Below, in pieces: positions 34,345-42,617 of a DNA stretch of 64,000 nt. The notes under the pieces were generated by a model. That model did no database searches and was not told the DNA's origin. It worked only from the letters and a program-made list of their open reading frames with translations. Position numbers and translations under genes: made by a program. How positions within the stretch are numbered: position 1 is the stretch's first letter; the number at the start of each line of letters is the position of its first letter. The stretch is from a virus: the IMG/VR virus record IMGVR_UViG_3300025886_000011, positions 1 through 64,000 of that record. One strand, given 5' to 3'.

Positions 34345-34821
34345 ATGAGCATTAAAAAGGTAAAGCCTACTTCTAAGTCTGGATTTAAGCAAGGGTATTA
34401 TAATCCTATTAATCCAAGAAAGTACATTGGGGAGCATCCAATCATATATAGAAGTAGCTGGGAGCGAAAGTTCTGCCATTGGTGCGATCATAATGAAGAA
34501 GTAATAAAATGGGCATCTGAGCCGTTTTCGGTAAAATATTTTAATATGTTGGATAAAAAGTTTCATAACTATTATCCAGACTTTTATATGAAAATGGATA
34601 AAGGTGGAATAATGGAAGAATTTGTTGTAGAGATAAAACCAAAGGCCCAGTTACAAAAACCAAAAGCACCAAAAAGAAAAACCGCAAAGGCATTAAAAAA
34701 CTTTCAACATGGATATGAAACATATGTTAGAAACCTTTGTAAAACCGAAGCATTAAATAAAATGGCTAAACTAAGAAATTTTAAAGTAATGCTTTTAACA
34801 GAAGACTCAAAATTATTCTAA
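34345..34821 (+). CDS. 4: Head completion protein, T4 gp4 (gp50)-like
   Basis: 158 residues (T4 gp4 is 150). IIYRSSWERKFCHWCDHNEEV, IKWASEPFSVKYFN and KFHNYYPDFYM follow the gp4 signature, and PDF plus the later VVEIKPKAQ fit a PD-(D/E)xK-like nuclease core (D from PDF, E-x-K from EIK). gp4 acts at the packaged head before tail joining. Its stop and the next ATG overlap (TAATG). Residues about 95-115 are Lys/Pro-rich. Confidence 0.85.
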   Translation: MSIKKVKPTSKSGFKQGYYNPINPRKYIGEHPIIYRSSWERKFCHWCDHNEEVIKWASEPFSVKYFNMLDKKFHNYYPDFYMKMDKGGIMEEFVVEIKPKAQLQKPKAPKRKTAKALKNFQHGYETYVRNLCKTEALNKMAKLRNFKVMLLTEDSKLF

Positions 34822-35396
34822 TGGCAATAGTAGGATCCTTTCAAGAAGACTTAGATATTTACCTTGCAGATTATAAAGGTAGAGCTGGTGCATCAAAGCA
34901 ATCAGATAAAGATCTCAAAAAAATTGGTAATAAAGCAAAAGGTATATTGGATAATGGTAAAATGTATTCATTTGAATATTTTACCCCAGATGAAACTTTT
35001 TATGATACTTACCCTTTAGTGTTAGGTTTAGGAAAAAGTGATAATGATCATCAGTTAGGTTTAAATTTACATTACATCCCGTATGATGCTAGATTACCTT
35101 TTTTATCTGATGTATTTAAATCATTCAAAAGTACTATAAGTTCTGCAATAAATAAGTCACCAGGTAATCCTGATGCACAGCCTAGATTAAGTGAATTTAC
35201 TTATGACAATTTAAAAAAATCATTAGGTAGAAAATATAATGTTACTTATGCTATTAGACAATATAGATTAGATAGAATAAGAAAACCGAGGATGTTAGGT
35301 TATGAAGATTGGTATATAGGTGCTGTTAACAATCAAAATCATTTCTTTGGAGGAAACATTAACGAGGCACAAGCATTATATTACAAGAATATATAA
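34821..35396 (+). CDS. Conserved virion-associated protein, family not identified
   Basis: 191 residues, coupled to gp4 by a TAATG overlap and followed by the portal gene. A central block, YPLVLGLGKSDNDHQLGLNLHYIP (given here only by its ends YPLVL and LNLHYIP), matches a pattern I recall from structural genes of T4-like cyanophages and similar phages. The C-terminus is rich in aromatic residues. It might be a head/tail joining or DNA-end factor, as T4 has gp2 and gp53 near gp4, but neither alignment convinces me. Confidence 0.6.
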   Translation: MAIVGSFQEDLDIYLADYKGRAGASKQSDKDLKKIGNKAKGILDNGKMYSFEYFTPDETFYDTYPLVLGLGKSDNDHQLGLNLHYIPYDARLPFLSDVFKSFKSTISSAINKSPGNPDAQPRLSEFTYDNLKKSLGRKYNVTYAIRQYRLDRIRKPRMLGYEDWYIGAVNNQNHFFGGNINEAQALYYKNI

Positions 35397-35400
35397 ACAA
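35387..35400 (+). promoter_or_regulatory. Late-type promoter motif GAATATATAAACAA
   Basis: Overlaps the stop of the preceding gene and lies 16 bases before ATG 35417 of the portal. Confidence 0.6.
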
Positions 35401-35416
35401 TAAAAGATAAAACAAT

Positions 35417-37063
35417 ATGGCAGGTTTTACTGATAGAAGAGGACCCTTAAGTACAGGCAATCCAGTAAGGAAGATTTTAAAAGATCTTTCTAATTTAGGT
35501 ATGGCTTACGATGATATGATCATTCGTAATTCCCGTGCAGTAGGGTTTACAGAAAATCAAATGGGTTATACATTTAATCCAATGGGTTCTGATGCTGATG
35601 ATATATATAGCGCATTTGCTGCATTATCATTAACGGATACTACAATGAAAAAGAATATCTCTATATTTGATAGAGATTATGAAAGAAAGCGAGATCAACT
35701 TAGAGAATACGCAGTACAAGATGAGATAGAAGATATCTTAGATGTAATTACAGATGAGGCTATTGTATTTGATGAATCTAATTTTATGGCATACTCTGAT
35801 TTTCATGGACATATTGCAAGTTCTATTGAAGATGAAATTGGTGATGTATATAATAACCTTTATAATTATTTTGGTTTTAATGATTCGGTTCAGCCTTGGA
35901 ATTATTTTAGAAAATTTTTAGTAGATGGATTCCTTGCTTTTGAAATAGTATATAATGATAAGCAGACAGAGATTATAGGATTTAAGGAATTAGACCCTAT
36001 TTCCTTAATGCCAGGTATTGATACTGACACTGGAAAGAAGCAATGGGTACAATATAAAGGACAAGGTGCAAAGGAAAGAAAGTTATGGGATTCACAAATC
36101 ATATACCTTTCATATTCACAAGTTAATTCACCAATGAGAATATCTTATGTAGAAAGATTAATAAGATCATTTAACCTTTTAAGAATTATGGAAACAACTA
36201 GAATTATCTGGGCTGTTTCAAATTCTTCATTTAAAACTCAGTTTATTATACCTGTTGGTGGTAAATCAAAAACTAGAGCAAAGCAATCACTTGCACAGTT
36301 AATGAATTCATACAGAGAAGTAGTAGATTTTAATCAAGAGAGCGGTGAAATTCAAACTAATGGAAAACCAATGATGCCATTTAATAAGGAATATTGGTTA
36401 CCTTCTAAAGATGGTGAATCTCCAGAGATTAGTACAATTGGTGGTGATGGACCAGATCTTGGTGATACAGAATCTCTTAAGTATTTTGCAGATAGATTAA
36501 AATTAGCATCTAAGATACCATTTTCTAGGTTTGATAAAGAAGGTGGTAATACTTATGATATGGATGCTAGCGGAATGTTAAGAGATGAAATTAAATTTTC
36601 TAAATTCGTTGATAGGTTAAGATCTATATTTCAAGAGATATTAGTTAAACCTATGTATCTTCAAATGTGTATTAATCATCCTGAATTAACAAATGATATT
36701 TCTTTTAAATCTGGATTAGGACTTAATTTTGTTAAGGATAACGTGTTTGAGGAAATGAAAGAAATGGAATTACAAACAAAACGAGTCGATTTTATAGGTA
36801 ACCTAAAAACTCAGTTAAGTACTATGACAGCAGAAATGGAAGAAATTCCATACTTCGATTTAGGATTCTTGGTTAAGAGATATGGCGGCTTTACTCGTGA
36901 AGATTTAAAGGCTAATGCCAGAGCAAAAGAAAGAGCTGATTTAGAGAAAGAGAATTATTCAGAAAAGGATATTGAAAAGATCCTTTTAGGTGCTGATAAG
37001 GCAGATTTTAAACCGGAAAAGAAAGAAGGTGCAGCAGATGAGGATCCATTAGCAGACCTCTAA
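35417..37063 (+). CDS. 20: Portal vertex protein, T4 gp20-like
   Basis: 548 residues (T4 gp20 is 524). Matches gp20 blocks: EDILDVITDEAIVFDE, YVERLIRSFNLLRIMETTRIIW (shown by ends YVERL and TRIIW), NKEYWLPSKDGESPEI, STIGGDGPDLGDTESLKYF region, and KLASKIPFSRFDKEGG. Forms the dodecameric ring through which DNA enters the head and on which terminase docks. The C-terminal 50 residues are charged. Followed by the protease-scaffold gene after 49 bases. Confidence 0.92.
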   Translation: MAGFTDRRGPLSTGNPVRKILKDLSNLGMAYDDMIIRNSRAVGFTENQMGYTFNPMGSDADDIYSAFAALSLTDTTMKKNISIFDRDYERKRDQLREYAVQDEIEDILDVITDEAIVFDESNFMAYSDFHGHIASSIEDEIGDVYNNLYNYFGFNDSVQPWNYFRKFLVDGFLAFEIVYNDKQTEIIGFKELDPISLMPGIDTDTGKKQWVQYKGQGAKERKLWDSQIIYLSYSQVNSPMRISYVERLIRSFNLLRIMETTRIIWAVSNSSFKTQFIIPVGGKSKTRAKQSLAQLMNSYREVVDFNQESGEIQTNGKPMMPFNKEYWLPSKDGESPEISTIGGDGPDLGDTESLKYFADRLKLASKIPFSRFDKEGGNTYDMDASGMLRDEIKFSKFVDRLRSIFQEILVKPMYLQMCINHPELTNDISFKSGLGLNFVKDNVFEEMKEMELQTKRVDFIGNLKTQLSTMTAEMEEIPYFDLGFLVKRYGGFTREDLKANARAKERADLEKENYSEKDIEKILLGADKADFKPEKKEGAADEDPLADL

Positions 37064-37081
37064 TAAAAACTCTACAGAGAT

Positions 37082-37100
37082 TGTAATATATAAATCAAAT
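37082..37100 (+). promoter_or_regulatory. Late-type promoter motif TAATATATAAATCAAAT
   Basis: Core TAATATATAAA (first base differs from GAATATATAAA), 12 bases before ATG 37113. Confidence 0.55.
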
Positions 37101-37112
37101 AACTACTAGAAA

Positions 37113-38918
37113 ATGTCAGGAAAAAAATTATTAATTCTTGAAAGGCAAAAATCAAATTTAGATATAACGACCGGAGATGACGGTTCTGTTGTATTGGAAG
37201 GTGTATTTACCGAGTTTGATGTCAAGAACAAGAATAACCGAATTTATGAGGAGAAGGAAGTAATGCCTCACATTAATGAATTACAAGAAAAGGTTAAGAC
37301 CAATAAACTTCTAGGTGAATTAGACCACCCAAAAGATTTTGATGTTAGTTTAGCTAATGTATCACATGTAGTAGAATCTTTAGACTATGATAAAGATAAG
37401 AAGCAAGTTATTGGTAAAATAAGATTACTAAATACTTCTAAAGGTAAAGAAGCTCAGGCTCTTATCAAAGATGGTATTCCTTTACATATTTCAAGTAGAG
37501 CTGCTGGTACAGTAGATGAAAATGGTAAAGTTAAAATTAAAAAGTTTTTTACTTATGATCTGGTTGCAGATCCTGGTTTCGAGAATGCTGAACTATCCAG
37601 AGTAAATGAATCTTTTGGCCTAAGTAATGATGATGGAATATTGATTTACGAAATGGAAGAAACTGAAAATAACAACGATAATAAAAAAGATCTAACAATG
37701 GAAAATAAAAACTATGTATCCGTCGAAGATTTTCAAAAGTATACTGAATATGTATCTGGAGTTCTAAGTAATGTTAAAGAATCTACTAATTCTAACAATG
37801 ATGAGGTAATGGAAAAACTTATTAAGTACACCGAGCATATTGCAGAGAAAGTAAATCAGGTTACTGATTATGCTGAATACTTATCAGAAAATTTAGACAA
37901 AAATATTTCTTACTCTGACTACTTAGCAGAGAATGTAAATTCAATTAAAGATTATGCTACATACTTAGCTGAAGAGCTTGATGGTAGTATTCAATATGCA
38001 GAGCATGTTGCTGAGATGGCTGACAAAGGAATTCAATATTCTAACTATGTTGCTGAAAATGTAGAAAAGAGTATTGATTATTCAGAATATGTAGCTGAAA
38101 AGGTTGATCAGAATATTGCTTATTCTGAATATCTTGGAGAAAATGTAGATAAGAGTATTAAGTATTCTGAATACATTGCCGAAAACATTAATACCCCAAA
38201 TGCTAATTCAATCAACGAAGGAACTGTTAATGAATACGGTAAAATGGAAGGTGCAACTCCAACAATGGAAGAAGTTTCAAAATGCATGGACGAAGGTATG
38301 ACTTATGAACAAGTATGTGAAAAGTATCCAGATGCTGATAAAGGCAAATTAAAAGAAATGTGTGAATCATGTGGTAAAACTCATGAGACTGTAGATTATA
38401 AAAATTCTATTGAAGAAAAATTAGAAAAGTTAATTGCAGCTGCTGAAGTTAAGAATGTATCTGAAATGCACTTTATGAACTTCTTAGGAGAATCTAAAAA
38501 GAATGAATTTAATTCTTTATCAACAGAGAAGCAAGCTATGATTGTAGAATCAATGAATGCTAAACCAATTATGTCAACTATACAAGCTGAAAATATTTGG
38601 GAATCTAATTTTATTGAAAAGAAAAGAGAATTAGATGTTGTTTCTGATATGCCAGAAAAATTCCAAGAAAAATGGAATAACCTTTCTGAAAATAGAAAAA
38701 ACCAAATTATTTCTGAATCAAGGTTCCATCCTGTAAATAATCAATATGGAATTAATAACTTCTGGTCAACAAGAGATCTAAGAGATACTCAAATTGTAAC
38801 AGAATCTATTAATGAAAGTAAAACTGCTGCTGAGTCTGCAGCTACTAAAGAGCCATTAATAAATGAATCTTTTAGAAGTGACTTAGTAGAAAAAATGAAA
38901 TTCAGATTAGGTAGATAA
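37113..38918 (+). CDS. 21: Prohead protease (gp21-like) fused to scaffold-like repeat protein
   Basis: 601 residues. Residues 1 to about 165 are a gp21-type serine protease: GVFTEFDVKNKNNRIYEE, LLGELDHPKDFDV with the probable catalytic His, ISSRAAGTV with the probable catalytic Ser, and YDLVADPGF. An Asn-rich linker (residues about 183-195) precedes Met196 (ATG 37698), and from residue 239 nine 14-residue repeats follow. The rest (about 370-601) is helical. T4 gp21 is 212 residues and scaffold gp22 is separate, so this is either a fusion that self-cleaves or a gene with a nested scaffold start, as in lambda C/Nu3. The capsid gene follows. Confidence 0.82.
   Translation: MSGKKLLILERQKSNLDITTGDDGSVVLEGVFTEFDVKNKNNRIYEEKEVMPHINELQEKVKTNKLLGELDHPKDFDVSLANVSHVVESLDYDKDKKQVIGKIRLLNTSKGKEAQALIKDGIPLHISSRAAGTVDENGKVKIKKFFTYDLVADPGFENAELSRVNESFGLSNDDGILIYEMEETENNNDNKKDLTMENKNYVSVEDFQKYTEYVSGVLSNVKESTNSNNDEVMEKLIKYTEHIAEKVNQVTDYAEYLSENLDKNISYSDYLAENVNSIKDYATYLAEELDGSIQYAEHVAEMADKGIQYSNYVAENVEKSIDYSEYVAEKVDQNIAYSEYLGENVDKSIKYSEYIAENINTPNANSINEGTVNEYGKMEGATPTMEEVSKCMDEGMTYEQVCEKYPDADKGKLKEMCESCGKTHETVDYKNSIEEKLEKLIAAAEVKNVSEMHFMNFLGESKKNEFNSLSTEKQAMIVESMNAKPIMSTIQAENIWESNFIEKKRELDVVSDMPEKFQEKWNNLSENRKNQIISESRFHPVNNQYGINNFWSTRDLRDTQIVTESINESKTAAESAATKEPLINESFRSDLVEKMKFRLGR
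37827..38204 (+). repeat. Nine tandem 14-residue (42-bp) repeats in scaffold region
   Basis: Consensus Y-[SA]-[ED]-Y-[LVI]-A-E-[NK]-[VL]-[DE]-x-[SN]-I-x, nine consecutive units with no gap; the last is imperfect. Fourteen residues are two heptads, so a long regular helix or coiled coil with a tyrosine stripe is likely. Confidence 0.9.
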
Positions 38919-39025
38919 TCTAATCTAAAAGATATTAATCGAATGGTTAAGAAGAAAAGAACCGAGGCGATTAAATAAACGGAATTGAAAGATTCCACAA
39001 TAATGCGAAAAATAATTTTTAAAAA
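38919..39025 (+). other. 107-base leader before the capsid gene
   Basis: Contains no ORF longer than 11 codons, no late or middle promoter motif and no clear terminator. A small hairpin is possible (GGAAT / ATTCC, near 38980-38996). The capsid is therefore probably co-transcribed with the protease, and this long leader may set translation rate or mRNA stability. Confidence 0.4.
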
Positions 39026-40774
39026 ATGTACGCAAATCAATTAATCAACGAGGCCGAGGTTCAAAAGACCTGGGGCCCTATCATTGAGGAAAGTACTGGT
39101 ATTACTGAAAAGTCTAAGTTATCTTGGATGTCTAAGTACTGTCACTACCACAATCTTAATGAGAGTGTATATAATACTGTACACTTAAATCCTAACATGA
39201 ATACTCAAGGTATGGGTGCAACTGCTTTCCCAAGCAATCCTACTACCATGAATAACTTCAATGACACTAGTGCTGCTGGTATGACTGCCGGATCTGGAGA
39301 CAGACCTTTTTCTTTGTTACCACTTGCTATGCAAGTTGCTGCTCAGACTGTAGGTTTAGACTTAGTACCTGTTGTACCAATGCAAGGCCCTATGGGAGTA
39401 TTAACTTACCTAGACTTTGTATATGGTGGAGGTAGAACTACTGATGCAGGTGGAAAAGTAACTGATTCTGCACCATTACTAATTAAAGCTGATTTAACTT
39501 TAGCTTCAGGTGTTGCTGCTTTAGCAGTTGACCAATTAGTATATGCTGCTTCAACTGCTGCTAACAATGCTGCTTACGAATTAACTTACGTAGGAAAATC
39601 TAGAATCGATGGTTATTCTATATTCCGTGTAAGAGGTAACGGTGTTGCTACTGATACTAACTTTGCACAAGGTGAAGAAGGATATGAAGCTATTTACCAA
39701 GCTATTGCTAACGGTGTAGATTTCTATTCTGATATCGCTACTGCTGTTGTTATCGGTGCATGGGGAGATACTCCTGAATATGTAAAAGCTTTGGAAGACC
39801 ATATTACTGGTTTCTCAGGTAACGCATTTGAGGATAACAACCCACTACCTGGTGCTGCTAATGTACCTGGATTCTTAACTGAATCTATCGACGGTAATGA
39901 TCCATACCAAAGAGGTGTTGGTGAATCTACCCCAGATAACATTATGGGACTAAGCTTATTCAATAAGTCTGTTGCTGCTAAAACTTTCCAAGTTGCTGCT
40001 GCTGTGACTAGAGAACAAGTTCAGGATTTGAAACAATTCGGAATCGACGCAGTTGCTCAAGTAGAAGCTGTATTGGTAAATGAATTAACTCAATCTATCA
40101 ACAAATACATCTTGGATAGAATCTTCAGAAATGGAGCTCAAAATGCAGGAAATATTAATACTGTTGATGGCTTACAGTTATCTGCTTCTTACGGAACAAC
40201 TGCAGCTCCTGCTGTTGTAATTCCATTAGGACCTGGAAACGATTCTAATACTAATATTAATGCAACTGTTGCAAGAACATTAGTTAATGCAGGTGGTGAA
40301 ACACAAGGAACTTTACAACGTAGGTTGTATACTAAAGTACTTGCTGCTTCTAACCTAATTGCAACAAGAGGAAGAAGAGGACCTGCTACTTTCGCAGTAA
40401 CTTCTGGAGAAATTGCTACGGCACTTCAGGATGTTGCAGGATTCGTACCTTACCCACTATCAAATACAATCAACCAAGCTGGTGGATCTTTATATCCAAT
40501 CGGTGCTTTGGCTGGTGTAACTATTTATGTTGATCCAAACATGGCTTGGACTGACTATAGAGTTGCTGTAGGTAGAAAAGGTGATGGTAATTCTCCTGGT
40601 TTAGTATTCATGCCTTACTTAATGGCTGAATCTGTTGAGACAATCGCAGAAGGAACTATGGCTCCTAAAATCGCGGTTAAATCTAGATTCGCTTTAGTAG
40701 ACGCTGGATTCCACCCAGAAACAATGTATTACACATTAGGTTTTGAATTCCAAGCTGGTACTAGTATCATCTAA
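39026..40774 (+). CDS. 23: Major capsid protein, T4 gp23-like
   Basis: 582 residues (T4 gp23 is 521 before cleavage). The N-terminal 65 residues (KTWGPIIEESTGIT and similar) look like the gp23 propeptide removed by gp21. The core shows VPVVPMQGPMGVLTYLDF, the RRGPATFAVTSGEIATAL region and MAWTDYRVAVGRKGDGNSPG near the C-terminus. The start at ATG 39026 follows an A-rich leader. Codon use is visibly richer in GCT, GGT and AAC than in neighbouring genes, as expected for the most abundant protein. A strong terminator follows at 40801. Confidence 0.93.
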   Translation: MYANQLINEAEVQKTWGPIIEESTGITEKSKLSWMSKYCHYHNLNESVYNTVHLNPNMNTQGMGATAFPSNPTTMNNFNDTSAAGMTAGSGDRPFSLLPLAMQVAAQTVGLDLVPVVPMQGPMGVLTYLDFVYGGGRTTDAGGKVTDSAPLLIKADLTLASGVAALAVDQLVYAASTAANNAAYELTYVGKSRIDGYSIFRVRGNGVATDTNFAQGEEGYEAIYQAIANGVDFYSDIATAVVIGAWGDTPEYVKALEDHITGFSGNAFEDNNPLPGAANVPGFLTESIDGNDPYQRGVGESTPDNIMGLSLFNKSVAAKTFQVAAAVTREQVQDLKQFGIDAVAQVEAVLVNELTQSINKYILDRIFRNGAQNAGNINTVDGLQLSASYGTTAAPAVVIPLGPGNDSNTNINATVARTLVNAGGETQGTLQRRLYTKVLAASNLIATRGRRGPATFAVTSGEIATALQDVAGFVPYPLSNTINQAGGSLYPIGALAGVTIYVDPNMAWTDYRVAVGRKGDGNSPGLVFMPYLMAESVETIAEGTMAPKIAVKSRFALVDAGFHPETMYYTLGFEFQAGTSII

Positions 40775-40800
40775 GAATAAAAACTTATAATACAGTTTTA

Positions 40801-40830
40801 AAAGGTTCGCTTAACGGCGGACCTTTTTTT
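40801..40830 (+). terminator. Rho-independent terminator after capsid gene
   Basis: 10-bp stem AAAGGTTCGC / GCGGACCTTT (one G-T pair), 6-base loop, T7 run; 26 bases past the capsid stop. Confidence 0.85.
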
Positions 40831-40842
40831 GTCTTATATCAG

Positions 40843-40860
40843 TTGAATATATAAAAAAAT
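40843..40860 (+). promoter_or_regulatory. Late-type promoter motif GAATATATAAAAAAAT
   Basis: Sits right behind the capsid terminator, 12 bases before ATG 40873. Confidence 0.65.
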
Positions 40861-40872
40861 CAATAACTAGAT

Positions 40873-42042
40873 ATGAAAAGAGTAAAATCATACAATCAAT
40901 TTATAGCTGAATCTAATAAAGGTGTAGATGAAGGTATCACCGATATTAAAGGTATTGCGTCTAATCCTATAAAATGGAAAAAGATTAAAAATAATGCTAA
41001 GAAGTATCAACAGACTAAAGTTCAGGTAGCTTTAAATAATGTTGATTACGAAAAGAAGAAACAGGCATCTAAAGGAGAATTAGATAAAAAGACTAATGAT
41101 ACATTAAAAGCTGCAAACGCCGCTAAGAATCAGGCGCTTAAAGATAAGGCTTCTGCAATAGGTCAAAGAATGAAAGATCTTGCTACAACCGATCCACTAA
41201 AAAAGGTTGTAACTATTGCAACAACTAAAGCTAACCTAGCAGCAGCTGAAACTGCGCTTAAAGCAGCAGACGGTGAAGAATCAAAACAACTTAAGATAAG
41301 AATTAAAAAATTAGCAGCAACAGCGGCTGATGCTAAAAAGGATCTTCAAGATTATGAATCTGATAGTGGAGATAAAGAACAGGTTGAATTACCAGGAGAA
41401 AAAGAAAGGGCAGCAGCTGCAGAAAAAGAAAAACTTGAAAAAGAAAAAGCTAAGGTTGCTAAAGAAGCAGTTGAAGGCGAGATTACTAAAGCTAAAGCTG
41501 CATATGATAAAGTAAAAGATGGGGAAGATGAAAAGGCTAAATTACAAGCAGAGATTAAATTTAAACAAGCTCAACAGAAAAAAGCTAAGTTAGATGCTAA
41601 TGATGAATTATTTCAAGGGCTAGGAGATGACATTGGAGAAATAATGAAAAAGATAAAGGCACTTGATCCAGATAGTAATACTGAAACAGAGACCGATACT
41701 GATACCGATGTTGATGATAATACTCCTGATGATCCAGGTGCAAAATTAGAAGCTGATATTAAAGACTTTAATGATAAAGTAGAGGATGAGAGAACTGCAA
41801 TGAATAAAGCTATTAAAGATTTAGATCAGGCTAAAAGAGATTTAAAAACCGGTAGAGGTTCTGATGAAAAGGTTCAAAAATTACAAAAGGCAATTGAAGA
41901 TAGTAAAGAAGACATTGCTGAACTTAGAAAAAAGGAAGCAGATGCTAAAAAGAAATTAGCTGCATTACCAGAATCATTCCAACCGCTTGAAGAAACAGTT
42001 TCTGAAAAGTTTAGAAGGTTAATGAATAATGTACAAAAATAA
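40873..42042 (+). CDS. Lysine/alanine-rich coiled-coil protein, probably virion-associated
   Basis: 389 residues, about a third Lys, Ala and Glu. The N-terminus MKRVKSYNQFIAESNKG resembles leaders of T4-like head proteins, and IAE is the residue pattern cleaved by gp21-type proteases (I/L-x-E). Long heptad regions at about residues 25-225 and 290-370, split by an acidic Thr/Asp stretch (TETETDTDTDVDD, about 270-285). Late promoter and location after the capsid suggest an internal head protein or scaffold accessory. No family recognised. Confidence 0.6.
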   Translation: MKRVKSYNQFIAESNKGVDEGITDIKGIASNPIKWKKIKNNAKKYQQTKVQVALNNVDYEKKKQASKGELDKKTNDTLKAANAAKNQALKDKASAIGQRMKDLATTDPLKKVVTIATTKANLAAAETALKAADGEESKQLKIRIKKLAATAADAKKDLQDYESDSGDKEQVELPGEKERAAAAEKEKLEKEKAKVAKEAVEGEITKAKAAYDKVKDGEDEKAKLQAEIKFKQAQQKKAKLDANDELFQGLGDDIGEIMKKIKALDPDSNTETETDTDTDVDDNTPDDPGAKLEADIKDFNDKVEDERTAMNKAIKDLDQAKRDLKTGRGSDEKVQKLQKAIEDSKEDIAELRKKEADAKKKLAALPESFQPLEETVSEKFRRLMNNVQK

Positions 42043-42050
42043 TTATTAAT

Positions 42051-42116
42051 ATGAAATGTGATTGTAAAGTATGTAAATGTGGAACATCATGTAGTTGTGA
42101 ATGTTGCAACTGTTAA
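42051..42116 (+). CDS. 21-residue cysteine-rich micropeptide (metallothionein-like)
   Basis: ATG 42051 to TAA 42116, eight bases after the coiled-coil gene and nine before the next gene. Nine of 21 residues are cysteine (positions 3, 5, 8, 10, 14, 16, 18, 19, 21), with C-x-C, C-x-C-C and C-x-x-C spacings, plus Lys, Gly, Asp and Glu, as in small metallothioneins. The leader TAATTATTAAT is A/T-rich like others here. No homologue is known to me. The cysteine density is far above chance and argues that it is translated. Confidence 0.55.
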   Translation: MKCDCKVCKCGTSCSCECCNC

Positions 42117-42125
42117 ATAGACACT

Positions 42126-42617
42126 ATGTATAAAGTTCGTAAGATAAACTTTGGATGGTATAAAAGGAGGCATGGAATTCTATTGGAGAATCTGCCTCCT
42201 TTGAAGCGAAAACTTTTACTAGAAAATAATCATATGAAATGGTTAGATTCTGATGTAGATGCTTTTGAAATTATATTTAAGGTCGAGGATATGAATGAAC
42301 ATGAAAAGAATCCTAACCGTATACTTTGGAATCCTTTTAGAGAAACTTTTACAAATATTAAAGAATTAGAAAAAGACTCTGATCTTGTTGATTGGAATTG
42401 TGGTATTTGTAAAACTGAGATTAAATCAAGAATGGACTCTAAGAAGGTTGAAAATTTTGTTTGTAATAAGTGTTCTGAATCACATAACTCATCAAATAAA
42501 AGAGTTGATCAAAGAATAATAGATTCATCAATCAACTTTACTAAACGCTGTAAAACCTTATTAAAAGGTGAACAGAGGGAGTTCATGACTTACATAAGAA
42601 GATCATCTAAGGGATAG
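42126..42617 (+). CDS. Hypothetical zinc-ribbon protein
   Basis: 163 residues. A treble-clef or ribbon knuckle pair is visible: WNCGICKTEI (CxxC, about residues 97-100) and FVCNKCSES (CxxC, about 116-119). The N-terminus is basic (YKVRKINFGWYKRRHGI). Its end overlaps the minus-strand gene by 15 bases, tail to tail. Located between head and replication genes, so it may be a DNA or RNA-binding regulator, but there is no direct indication. Confidence 0.6.
   Translation: MYKVRKINFGWYKRRHGILLENLPPLKRKLLLENNHMKWLDSDVDAFEIIFKVEDMNEHEKNPNRILWNPFRETFTNIKELEKDSDLVDWNCGICKTEIKSRMDSKKVENFVCNKCSESHNSSNKRVDQRIIDSSINFTKRCKTLLKGEQREFMTYIRRSSKG

Noticed and set aside
34821-35396. gp53 baseplate wedge or gp2 DNA-end protector
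   Set aside because: Suggested by position next to gp4, but the sequence does not align with T4 gp53 and I have no motif support for gp2.
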